A DNA stretch of 64,000 nt from Azadirachta indica. Lineage: Eukaryota; Streptophyta; Magnoliopsida; Sapindales; Meliaceae. Below are positions 53,094 to 64,000 of the stretch, one piece after another (positions within the stretch are counted from its first letter, which is position 1; each line of letters opens with the position of its first letter). Under the pieces are notes generated by a model. The model searched no databases and was not told the origin of the DNA. It saw only the letters and a list, made by a program, of their open reading frames with translations. The position numbers were made by a program, and so were the translations under genes. The DNA lies in assembly GCA_022749755.1 (NCBI GenBank), contig CM040448.1:4586481-4650480 (forward strand). Direction: 5' to 3'.

Positions 53094-53958
53094 ATGTACA
53101 CTTCGTATTGGCCTGCCTTTGGCGTGCGTTTGTCTGAGTCCACGTATACAACTACAAAACGAGTGCTTTTGATTTGAAGTGTGGTTTCCTTGTAAGAGTG
53201 TATTACAGATATACGTTTCCTTTTGAATAATTTGCTGTCACTAAATAATTTTCTCTTATTGTTGTAAATGACTAAAAGCTTTGTTATAGTACTTGTATTG
53301 TAATCGAATTATTTTGTTGTGCAAATAAATTAATATATTATTCTTATGTTCATAAAACGACCAACCACATTATCCATGGAAATTTTAATTTTTGTTTTTT
53401 ACCCCTTTGCTGGCCATAACCATTCTCATAACAATGATCATAACTTGGGAAATATTAAAAAACAAATAAAAAAAAGGTATATTCATACCTGAGGTCTAAA
53501 ACAACTAGGTTGAATTGTTTGAAACGAGGAACAATAATCATTTTCCAAATCTAAAACTAATCCACTTTCAAACGCAAGATTTGGTGTTCTGAAGGCTAAA
53601 AGCACCATAAGCTACTAGTAACATATAATCAATCAAATGAATTAAATCCACACTCTTATATTTTCCGAGATATTACTAAAAAGTAGCTGACACTAGACGT
53701 TACAATAAAAATTACTTAAATCAACAGTGATTATCACAACATATTAAACACAATGTAACAGTACCAAAAGTGCTGAATCACATCTAATTAATGTACATGC
53801 TTCATACATCCCTCTCGCACTTCACATGCATTACACCTGCTTCCATGTCCATTCAAAGAGCTAATTTGATTACCGTGTTTCTTTCTCTTTTTCTTAATAG
53901 CGGACCCAAAAAGTTATATCTGGATATGCAAACATTTGGAAGAAGATCTATCCCGGCT

Positions 53959-56900
53959 TTATTTCCATTTAGACCCACCAAGCCTAATCACCTCTTCACC
54001 ACTGGTGTCCCTCCTAGAAAACCGTTCTGATCCAGCCTCCTCTTTTTTATCACTTATATCACCATAAAGATCCCTAAGCTTGGCCAGGTTGCTAGACGCA
54101 GAAGTCTTCTCCTTGCTTCCATCCTTCCGTGGACTTGAATGATGATCAAAGTATGCATTAGCTGTCTGCAAACTCTGACTTCTGCTCCTGCTTCTGCTTC
54201 TGCTCCTGCTCCTGCTCCTGCTACGGCCCCCACGTGATCTACATTCTTTATAATGTCTGCTACCATCATGGTTATTCTCATATTCCCTTCTGCTTTCTCT
54301 CTCCGCATATTTCTTGTCATAATCATTCCTCCGCTCCCTTTCCCTGTCTCTGTCCCTGTCCCTAATCCTATCTCTGTCCCTCTCCCGGTCTCTGTCACGA
54401 TCTCGATACCGATACCGATCCCTATCCCGATCCTGATCTCTTTCTCTGTCCCGGACCCTATCTCTGTCACGGCCCCGATCCCTGTCCCTGTCCCTCTCCC
54501 TATCTGGGTATTCCCTCTCAGAATGTTCATGACTACGGCTGCGACGGTCTCTAGGAGATCTTCGTAAATCTTCACTGCCAGCTCTATCATATGATGGTGG
54601 TGGTAAGGTGCGACGAACAGGAGACGAGTCCCTGGTTGATGCACGATGAGGAGCACGTTGACCAAAAGAAACTGAAAGTGCAGCTTTCACAGAGGGCGGG
54701 CGTCGTGCAGTATCGTCAGATCCATGACGGTGGGTATCCCCTGTAACACCAGAGTGTTTTGAAGGGAGCTTCATCTTCTCAAGATTAGTAACAACCTGCC
54801 GCATTACAGGAACAGGGATGCGAGGGAAGAGGGTATCAAAGTAGTACTGCAATAGGATAACACAAGACTGTATTAAATTTCTCATGCTTCCTACAATACT
54901 GTACTAGAATATGGGAGCTGAGGGTGGTGAACAAAATAAGCTTGCATAAAAATGTAAGAGTTGTCTTATTCAACACCTTTTACTGCATGACCTAATCAAT
55001 TTGATCAAGCATTCACCATCCACTTCCATTGTTCAAATCTTAGACAAAATTTTAAAAAAAAAAAAAAATCTGTTACACTATTCAACAACAGGAAAAACCT
55101 AGTCTCAATCCAAGAGATGTTAAGGGCAGCAGGCTTGGTTGTGCCTTCAAGTCGAGAAATTGGGGCCTTATTATCATACAACAACTGAGTCTAAGAATTA
55201 TACGTATAGGATACGCACATATAGCCAAGAGATGAACTCTTTGCCAAAATGAATACCTGCATCTACCTATCCAACAGATGTTAAAGGCTTTGATGTGTAG
55301 ACAAGTAAACAAATTGGTACAACAAATGGACTCCCCTTTGCATGAGTGCATAACCCAACTTAATAGACATTGCAATAATAAAAATGTGCAGCAATCTACT
55401 CTAATTTGTATCTTCTCCTTCAAACTGGAACTAGAACTTCAATCTTAAAAGATATGCAGCTGTTATGAATTTGATTGAAATGCTATTATTGAATGGAAGT
55501 TTTCTCTTGCGAATCTAACTTTGGGTGGCTAATTAATGATGATTCAGTGGCTGATCTCAAAGCCTGAAACAAGATCTGGAAAGCTAGAGTTTACCACAGA
55601 ATAAAATTATTTCTTTGTCCTTTGGCTGAAATAGAAATTAATTCTGGAGCAATGATACTAAAAAACCTAACCACATGTCCCTCTCTTGTGTGTCATTTGT
55701 TTTTGGTTGGGGTGGAGGGGGTTGTGTGGGGGTGTGGGGTGGGTAGAAATAAAAAAAAGAATCTTGTAATCACAAGTCTCTTCATTGTCAGGTTCCTTCA
55801 TGATTGCAGAAAAGATTAAGCAGAGAGCTCTTGGGCCATTCCGTTTATTGTGTTCCTTGTTATTGGAGAAAACTTTTGCTATTGGGAGAGAGGGGAAAAA
55901 AAAAAAAACCAAGACCAAATGAAGATATATAGTTCCAGCCCTTTTTTGGGTGATCTGAAATGAAAGAAACAGGAGAACTATTTAGGAATCAAGAGAGGGC
56001 AAATATTGATGGTTTGGCAATAGGGCTGGCGTTTTAGTTTCCCTTCTGCTTTGGTCTCTAAAGAGTTCCAAGATACCTCTTCTTTCTTCTTCATTTTAGT
56101 TGGAGGGAAATTTTAGAGAAGTAACTGTATACTTTTGCTCAAATACTGTACATGGGTGGGTGATCTTTTGGGTTGGCGTTGGCCAGTTTTTTTAGCTTTG
56201 CTTTCTTTCTTCATAGTTTCTTAGCAAAGAAAAGAAAGGAAATTGGGGCCTCATCATCACAAGCCAACTAAGTTTAAGAAACAAAGAATGGAATAGGCAC
56301 AAATGGCCAACTGAATATGTTTTCATACATGTTTGTACTCCTGCTCAGAAACAAGTAACAAAACAAGCATAGTATCATTTGTGGTATAGTAAAAAACTAA
56401 AATTTTATGGCAACTAACCTGCCCAAGAAGCAAATCACGCACATAGACACCCATTGTTGTCACTCTTCCATTTGATCCGGGAGAGAATTCCTGGCATGCA
56501 ATAATAGGAGTTTGGCATGTTACTATACATGTAGAAATTAGAAAAAAGAATTATAGGAATACAATTCCCGAGGACTTGTAGAGTTTTTCATTGGGACACA
56601 TTTAACAGTTTGATGAATATACTGCTAGCTAGAGAAGAACTAAAAGATTGCACCTGTACAATACTTGTGAACTAAAGGAGATATAGCTTACTGAGTAATA
56701 GTGATGATTTCTGAAAGGCTTTTGTTGACATACATCAATCCAGGAAATGGATTTAAGTGAAAAACAAGTAAATATTTTAACATTAATTAAACTTTTAGTT
56801 CTTTTAATATTTTATTGAAATTTTTAACAATATATAACTCTCATTATATTATTAGTTATTTAGTTACAATATACTGTAATTAGTTCAGATTAAAATAATT

Positions 56901-59900
56901 TAGATTATATGCCAAAACTTGGTCCCATGACATAGGATTAAATTGTCTCGTGAATAATCCCAGGTCAGACCGAAAGGGTGTTAACGTGTATATTTTAGCT
57001 TTAATACTTCCTTCAACATTGCAGAACCGCATAAACCCCCACCCCAAAACAAAATAAACAATTAAAGAACAAAACAAAACCCCCAAAAAAAAAAAGCCAA
57101 AGAAGAAACCTAACTTTGTTTAATAGTCTAATGTACCTACAAGGCCTAAAGTTACTCATGGAAAATCATTTAAGCAAGGGTGCAAGTAAACACCTACTCA
57201 GAATCCATTCATGTTGTACTCAAATTGCGAGGCTCAGCTTCAGACAAATCACAATCACAAAAACAAATCAGGTAATTTAAACCAGTAAGAAGGCACAACA
57301 TAGTCAACCGGTATTTGAAGCACAGATTAACATGGCTAAACATACTCATCCAAATCCAGCACAAAGCCAGGTTTCAGTTAACGCGGCCAAACAACTTTCA
57401 GCTAAATTCATAACATTCATCATTTTAAGCACAGATTAACAATGAATTTTGAAGCTATCTGCAGAAAAAATTTGCACCTTATATGTCACACAAGACATAA
57501 ATTGACATACTTTGATCTAAAAGATCAAGCACAGACATACTCAGTGCATGTTAAACCAGTTCCAAATCAATATCCAGGCATGCGGGTAGGAGATAACAAT
57601 CAGTCTTTGTTTATCCAAGGGCTGAGAACCAAATTTATGCAAAAGCAAACGCCATATTGCCAACAACCCTTTCAGACTCGCCCTGTTCCTTCCTCTCTCA
57701 TTTCTCTCTCTCTCACTTTCTACAGCATTAAAAACTCTAGCATCAGTGATTCAGAATTCAAAGATTGAAAGTAACCTCTTTTTTTTAATGCTCTTGCACC
57801 TACTTTCCCCAATCGCTGAGCTTTATCACTTTCCATTATCAAGAGACGTAAGTTTAGTTGGTAATTCATGTGTGTAGAAACAGAGAAAATGAATTAAATC
57901 ATTGGATTTGGAATTACGAAAGAAAAAAAGAAAAGGTATAAGTCTGAGATTGAGAAAGAAAATCAAGTGATTGAAAGAAGAAAAACATTGATTTAGATTC
58001 TTTTGGACAGAATTTGACTCCTTGAGGTGCAGTGGTAACTTTGACAAAATCAGAGAAAATGTCGTTGACTACGAAATTAGGAGTGCAAAAGATAAAAATA
58101 TGTTATCAAGAATGCTTGAAGCCGTAAGAGTCTATCAAATTCTCAGATTTAGGACCGAAAGTAGATTCTGTAATTCCCATCCTTGTGTCTTGTAAGGAAT
58201 GAAAATGAGGAAGAGGAAGAGAGACAAAGCAATTATATAGTTTAAAAACTGAAAAAATAAAATCAAGGTGGTTATATTCAACGTGAATGGCAGGATGGCA
58301 GGTCAGTAAAGCTGTCTGCAAAACTTCCTCTTTCGTTATTGTTTATATAGTCTTTCTGTAAATTTGGTTCTGAGCCTACGGATTATCCAAGGACCATGAA
58401 ACAAAGACCAGCTGTTAACTCCTATCCCAGCATCCTGATAGAAGAATGCCTCCACATATATGCCATTGAATATTAAAAATAAAAGATTAAAAAATGATAA
58501 AAGTTTTCATTTTATTGATACATCATTAGTCTTCTACAACTTATATAGCAAGACGAGCATTCAAAAAATAAGATGGGATATCTTGGTTATAAATGATCTA
58601 AAACTTAAAGCTGCAGGACCAAGAACAAATTTCTAACACATAAAAAACACTTTCCACATTAAAACAGTCTGCAAATCTTTCAGAGATAAAAATATAGCCA
58701 TAATTTTGTTAATACAAACATTCGAATTTGACTTTGACATCTTAACATCCCATACATATGATTCATACTAGTTCCACGCAAGTGTTAAAAATGACTCTCA
58801 AGCATTAATGAATTACTAAATATGAGATTGTAACAAATAAAAGCATCTAAATCTCCTCAAATTACCTCTTCATCTCTAAGATATGGTTCAAACCAATTCC
58901 ACAGTGTTTTTGGATCTGCAGCATATCTCAGGTAGAGAAAACCAATCTGCAAACAGAAGAACAAAATGAAAGAAAGTATCAATGTCAACGCAAAATTAAA
59001 CCTTAAAGCCATGCACTGACAACGAATAAACACACAAAACCTTCAAATGGGAAAATGTGAGAGGAAATATAATGGACTTTAAAAAATTTAATAATACAAA
59101 AATACAATGCCAAATCTTGTGCTCGTGGAATTCTAAAATTGTAGTAATAGCAGATAAAATACCAATTAGTATCAGAAAGCAAATGTTGAACCAATGATAA
59201 ACTACTTTAGAAAAAAATAATCCTGGGACATAGAATGCCTCAGCAACTCAGGAAAAAGACACCTCAAACCTTGGTTTTTGTAGATATCTGCTAAGCAAAG
59301 CAAGAGCACCATTAGGTGGATATAAGAAAGTCTCAGCAACTCAAAGAAAAAAGGACACCTCAACCTTGATTTGTAGAAATCTGCTTCGCAAACAGAGAAA
59401 TCATCATGTAGTATATACATGTATTTGCACATTTATATGGAAAAAAAGGTGAAATTGGCGAAGCACTAAGAATGAACCATATCATATGATTTCAGTCTAT
59501 TACCTAGCTGAAATAAACACACTTGATATTTCTGGGCAGACCAAAAAGTTCAAATTTATCAGGGAAGCACGACATGACAATAAGAGTACCATTTTGGTCT
59601 CTTGCCGGTATTCTAAGAATACCATTTTTATTCTGTTCTTTATTAAAAACAAATAACAAGATAAGTTTGCATTCTATTTAACTTGACAACCACAGCTGGT
59701 TGATCAAAACAAAGCAAACAGCAGCTGATGCAAGAATACAATTATTATCAAACAGTGCCACCCTCTGATACTAACTACAGCTATTCCTTTTAGTTTTGAC
59801 TGATATTACTAATAGGCAGAATTTTGTTTCTAGAATGAAAAGCTTGATGCAGAAAAGGGTGCAATTAAAGCAAATATAACACAGAAAGCAAAATATCAAG

Positions 59901-61227
59901 CAAGGAAGAGGATAGACAAAAACCTTGATTTCAGAACAAGCATAAAAAGGTTGTAAGGTCCAAGTCTAATCTATTCAATCAACATGTTTGAACAAGATAC
60001 CGATCTAACAACAGAGGGAATTCTAATCAAGAAAAATGAAAAGAACAAGTGAGGAGAAAAGTGAGATATATTTCCTACCAACTAATTGAAGTCCTAATAA
60101 ACAATCAAATGAGACTTAAATTGACTTAACTGGTCATTTAATATCTATGCAACCAAAATACTGTCAAAATAACTAATTTACCCTCAGAAACTAAAAATCT
60201 ACACCTGCTAATGAACAAAATTTATTTAGCTTTCAAACTGAAAATAGTGAGTTATTTTAATAATCCACTTCAAAGATGCAGTTCAAATTCTACTAATGAA
60301 TAAAACTAGCCCTTCTACGAACAACATATAATGGCACTTTCTATTAATAACCAATTGTGGCACAACCTGTAAATGCTAAACTATTCAGAAAAACGGATGA
60401 TGGATCAAGGTAAAAGTAATTTCAATTAAGGAAAACATAGTATCAAGAAGTAAATTAAAAACAGAAATTTGGAAAAGAAAAATGAAGAGAATAGCAAATT
60501 GGAAAGCACAGATAGAGATATTTGTATCAATCCTCTATACTAAATCTGCAAGAAACCATTTCTTGCATTCATAATATACTTAAAACAGATAAACTAAACC
60601 CACTTTACAGGAATGCCACATGCTAATCTCACTTAACAGCAGAGAGATCCATGCTACACATTAGCTCGACAACCTTTGAAAGTTCATTCTGGGGATCTTT
60701 CTTCGTGTAAACACATTCAGAATCACAAAGTGTTCTAGGGCCCATGATTAAATGCCAAATCTGTATTGGGTGATGATATGTTTTTACAGCTAAAATAAGA
60801 GAAACATCATTCCTAGAAAGAGGCATTCCTCTTCAACTAAGAAAAACAACAAAGGTAAGTAAAAACATGAAGAATAAGAATGAATCCTGTCAATATTAAA
60901 GCTCAGCTAAATTAAGGCAAGGCAAAACCTACTTACCGCCCTGATGTAAGGAGAGTCTTGGTGCTTCAATAAGCCATGCATTTGTTTGACAGTAAGTTTC
61001 ATGGTAAAAAACTTGTACAGTAGACAGAATGCAGTTGAGGGACCACGACAATTTCCAGTCATCCATGGTTCCACATGGTCCACCTGATTGTAGATTTCAT
61101 CTATCACTTCGTGGTATGTCTTTAACCGGTAAAGCTCTTTGAAGTAGTCCGAGGACAGTATGTTCATGCAAAGGACCTTCTCCAGCAAAGAATCAATTGG
61201 TTTGCCAGAAGTCTGAATCTCCGCCAT
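53959..61227 (-). CDS. SRL1: SRL1, PRP38-family SR-like pre-mRNA splicing factor
   Basis: Four coding exons on the minus strand: 61227-60937, 58946-58866, 56490-56419 and 54846-53959, all in phase 0, give 443 residues. Residues 1 to about 180 form the PRP38 domain (motifs such as NCRGPSTAFCLLYKF and YYFDTLFPRIPVP). A conserved linker with FGQRAPHRAST follows, then a long Arg/Asp and Arg/Glu dipeptide region, a serine-arginine run, and a conserved end with NLAKLRDLYGD and GEEVIRLGG. Arabidopsis SRL1 is the best-matching family member. PRP38 proteins join the spliceosome before activation, so the product is expected in the nucleus. A leading non-coding exon is likely near 61829-61960. The RD-repeat DNA creates long spurious frames on both strands. 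Confidence 0.94.
59238..59395. repeat. Direct duplication in SRL1 intron 1
   Basis: 59238-59302 (CTCAGCAACTCAGGAAAAAG and following) recurs at 59330-59395 (CTCAGCAACTCAAAGAAAAA and following) with modest divergence. The unit spacing is about 93 bases. Confidence 0.8.
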
Positions 61228-61732
61228 GGGTTGTATTGGGTCATGAAATACAGCCGCGCTCCAAAAAATAAATGTATAAATATGTCTGGTATCAACACAA
61301 TTTTTTATTCCTACAATGGATATGAAATTATGAGGAATGGGAAAGGAACGTTAACCAATAAGTCAATACAACACAAAAAGGAGAACAGCAGCAACTTCAC
61401 CGTGCTGATAATTTGTCTTTGTAATTAGCAAAATCAAAAACTTTGATTAAGTATAACAAAATAATGTTACCATAAGCCAACTCAAACATCATTTTCTTTA
61501 GAAGAGAAAAAAGAATCCTTATGAACTAAGGATAACCAACAATTAGGCTAGAGTGAGTTGCGAATTTTTCTTTTTTTTATTTGCAAAGAAAAATTTAGGC
61601 GACCAAGATGATTCAACAATTATTTTCTACATTTTCTCATCAACGAAACAAATGCAACTAAGAAAGTAAAGTTGTATATATTATAGAAATTTAAAGATAA
61701 AACAGATGCGCGGAGAAGGAATATAAAAAGCT

Positions 61733-61741
61733 AAACCCTAA
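61733..61741 (-). promoter_or_regulatory. Telo-box in the SRL1 leader intron
   Basis: AAACCCTAA, one of two copies (the other at 61907-61915) close to the expected 5' end of SRL1. Confidence 0.4.
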
Positions 61742-61828
61742 AAAGCAAAAATGTCCGGTAAAGGAACTCAAAAGAGATGAAAGATTCAATTACAAGATAA
61801 AACAGATTTAAAGAGATAAATACTCACC

Positions 61829-61970
61829 AGTTTGCTAAAAACGATGGTCTTTGATCGGAAAAATAAGGAAGCAATTAGATTGACCGTCGAGAAGCCGATA
61901 ATAATTAAACCCTAAAAATGGCTTGTGAATTGTGATTTTTGGCAATAGCCTTAGCCGCCTATGGCCGCGA
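61829..61970 (-). other. Probable first (5' UTR) exon of SRL1
   Basis: A strong donor (CTG followed by GTGAGTAT on the minus strand) lies at 61828/61827, and an acceptor GGAG/CGCGG can be seen at about 61258, 31 bases before the ATG. The region upstream (61930-62030) is richer in GC. This is consistent with a leader intron, common in plant splicing-factor genes. No transcript evidence is available. Confidence 0.45.
61907..61915 (-). promoter_or_regulatory. Telo-box in the SRL1 first exon
   Basis: AAACCCTAA. Two copies within 180 bases at the gene's 5' end are more suggestive of function than one. Confidence 0.45.
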
Positions 61971-63360
61971 AGAGCTAGCGTCCAAAACAACGTGTAAAGG
62001 GCCACCCTCTAAGCGGGGGTTAGAAAAATAGAAGTGTAAACAGGCCGAGGAATTAATGCAGCCCTAAATCCTGATGCCCACAAAATTACTATTAGATGCC
62101 TCATTTTTAAATAAATAATAAAGAAGAATATTATTTTTATTTTCATTTCATATGAGTATCCATATTATTCTCCTCTAATAAAATTGATTGCACAAAAAAA
62201 AGTCACATACTCACCGTGATTAAATCTCTCTCTTTAATTTATATAAAAAAAAAGTAAGATTAAAATAATATAATTTAATTCTGATAAATTATTAAAAAAT
62301 AGAATTTGTTAGGTATATGGTTTTCTTTTTTAATAGTCATACTTTTGAGTGCGATCAATTTTCTTAGCAAATGATGATTTATTAACTTATATGAAATAAA
62401 AATATAAATTATAATTTTATTTATTATTGCTTTAAAAGTGAAGGAACTATATGTAATTTTGCATCGCACGTTGCCCGACTTAGGGGTGGGGGCAGCACAT
62501 TCGGGCCGCTTACAGGCTGTTAACAACCGGCTTGATTTGGTTTTTTTAATTTGCCAAAAAAAAAAATTTTAATTTTGGAAGCTTTTTCCATTTTTTCTGT
62601 GTCATTTGATTGTCATTGGAAAGAATATTGAGAATTAAAATAAATATTAAAAAATTTTATATATGACTTTTAGTACCATAATTATTTTTAATTTTTTAAA
62701 AAAATTAAATTATTTAAGTACATTTATTTTATTTTAAAAATTTTATATTATTTAATTAGAATATAATTTTACAAATTTGTTTATTAAAATAATTACATAA
62801 TTTTTTCAAAAAATTTATTTTTCTAAAATTTATTTTTCTAATAACCAAATAATTAATGAATTTTTGCTAAAAATTTTACTTATAAAAATTTTACTTCAAA
62901 AAATTATATTAAAAGATCATTAGATTTGTTGAGAAATTCATTCAAATTTTAGTATTGATTGTTTAGTATTTTTTACTTTTTTTATTTTTATTTTTATATT
63001 TTAAAAATGAAATTGACTATAATAAACACAATGTTTTGAATTTATAAAGTTTACATAAATTTATAAATTTTATATTGCAAAAAAAATAGAAATACATGTC
63101 ATGTACTGTTGCTAAATTTTTTAAAATATAATAAAAAATTTTTGAATTAATTTTTTAAAAAAAGATTGGTAAAAGAGAAAATTTGAATTTTACACTTTTT
63201 AATTATAAAGAATTAAAACAAGTTTTTTTAACGAAAAGCAATAAGGACAATTATAGTAAGGTATTTTTCAATGCTTCTTAGTGACAGTTTAATTCGAAAG
63301 TTTATAGAAATATCAGATCTAATTCTTACTATTAGTTAGTATAATTTTAGTCAAAGGTTA
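61971..63360. other. AT-rich intergenic DNA without genes
   Basis: Upstream of SRL1. No coding frame of interest is visible; a short GC-rich island occurs at about 62460-62530 without an evident gene. Confidence 0.5.
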
Positions 63361-63364
63361 ATCA

Positions 63365-63840
63365 CTTAAACTTAGTTTAAATGGTTAGGAGTTATCTCTT
63401 CTCATTGAGAGGTGCCAACTTTGACTCTTGTCATTGTATATGGCAAGAGAATTTCTCACCCTAAGTAGAATCATCACTAACATGAGGTTTATTATCCACT
63501 TTAACTGGAACCCACTATATTAAAATCCATGAAGATATATGAAATTCATTACCTATTTTAAGTGGGGTCTACTATATTGAAGTAGGACCTATTATATTAG
63601 AATTCGTAAAGACGTATGGAATTCATTACCTACTTTAAGTGAAGTCCATTATATTAGAGTTTGGATAAATGTGAAGGCATATATCCCACCCATGAGAGAC
63701 CTACTATATTAAATTCCGTGAGAACACATGGGATTCACTGTCTATTTTAAGTAAAGTCCATTATATTAGCATGTAAGTAAATGTGAAGCATAAATTCCTG
63801 CTTGTAAGAACAGTCATTACTCAAATTAGGTGTAAATATT
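63365..63840 (+). repeat. Possible tRNA-derived SINE with an internally repeated body
   Basis: The head (63370-63430) has an A-box-like TAGTTTAAATGG and a B-box-like ACTTTGACTCT about 45 bases apart. The body repeats a motif of the type TTTTAAGTGGGGTCTACTAT four or five times (about 63497, 63557, 63633, 63700, 63747), alternating with GAATTCATTACCTA-like pieces. It reaches toward the window end, so its full extent is unclear. Confidence 0.4.
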
Positions 63841-64000
63841 CAAGAGATGTTAAACTCTACTCGATCAAAACTCCTAATTCGTATAAATTTTTAATGTAAT
63901 ATTGATAATTGTATATGTTATGTTTAATATTAAAAAAAAGTTAAAGGTTTGACTATTGTTGACTTATAAAAAGATAATTTTACCCTCATAAAGGGTAAAA

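Noticed and set aside
54253..54567. Plus-strand Pro/Val/Ile-rich frame of 104 codons
   Set aside because: Antisense shadow of the SRL1 RD-repeat region.
60629..60826. Minus-strand 65-codon frame in SRL1 intron 1
   Set aside because: Reads like real coding sequence but I recognise no family, and inserting it would break the conserved PRP38 domain. It may be an alternative exon or relic.
1..64000. CRISPR array, operon or phage-like system
   Set aside because: None is present; the window is plant nuclear DNA with spliced genes.

Overview
This is a window of nuclear DNA from a flowering plant, probably a eudicot. The evidence is genes split by short GT-AG introns, very AT-rich intergenic DNA, initiator tRNA-Met genes of plant type, and protein families such as GEX1, an HD-ZIP IV factor and an SR-like PRP38 protein. 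I cannot name the species.

Five spliced protein genes are supported, plus one gene with a single coding exon. From left to right they are: GEX1, a gamete nuclear-fusion protein (+, 1427-3667); a small CENP-V/GFA zinc-domain protein (-, 7193-7615, with a non-coding 5' exon near 8559-8725); nicastrin, a gamma-secretase subunit with 16 exons (-, 20426-36040); an HD-ZIP class IV homeobox gene of the HDG11/HDG12 type (+, 44796-49093) with damaged or rearranged splicing; a universal stress protein (+, 52275-53093); and the PRP38-family SR-like splicing factor SRL1 (-, 53959-61227). The last two genes converge.

Between GEX1 and nicastrin lies a decayed tandem array, about 3.9-20.2 kb. It repeats two components: GFA-gene copies (one intact, three long pseudogenes, three short scraps) and a block ending in an initiator tRNA-Met gene (three identical tRNAs, and a fourth block that has lost its tRNA). 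A roughly 200-bp piece of nicastrin (start of exon 11 plus adjoining intron) is embedded in this array.

The other long gene-free stretches (9-13 kb, 36.4-44.7 kb, 49.1-52.2 kb, 62-64 kb) are AT-rich and hold degenerate mobile DNA. Four foldback elements, apparently of two families, and several smaller MITE-like elements are visible, with a 45-bp tandem repeat near 12.1-12.5 kb, a LINE remnant inside a nicastrin intron, and a possible tRNA-derived SINE at 63.4 kb.

The most interesting point is the HD-ZIP IV gene. The homology-guided model needs a GC donor and then runs into a one-base frameshift, whereas a GT-AG intron with shifted ends removes the lesion and reopens the frame. No wholly new multi-gene system is evident.
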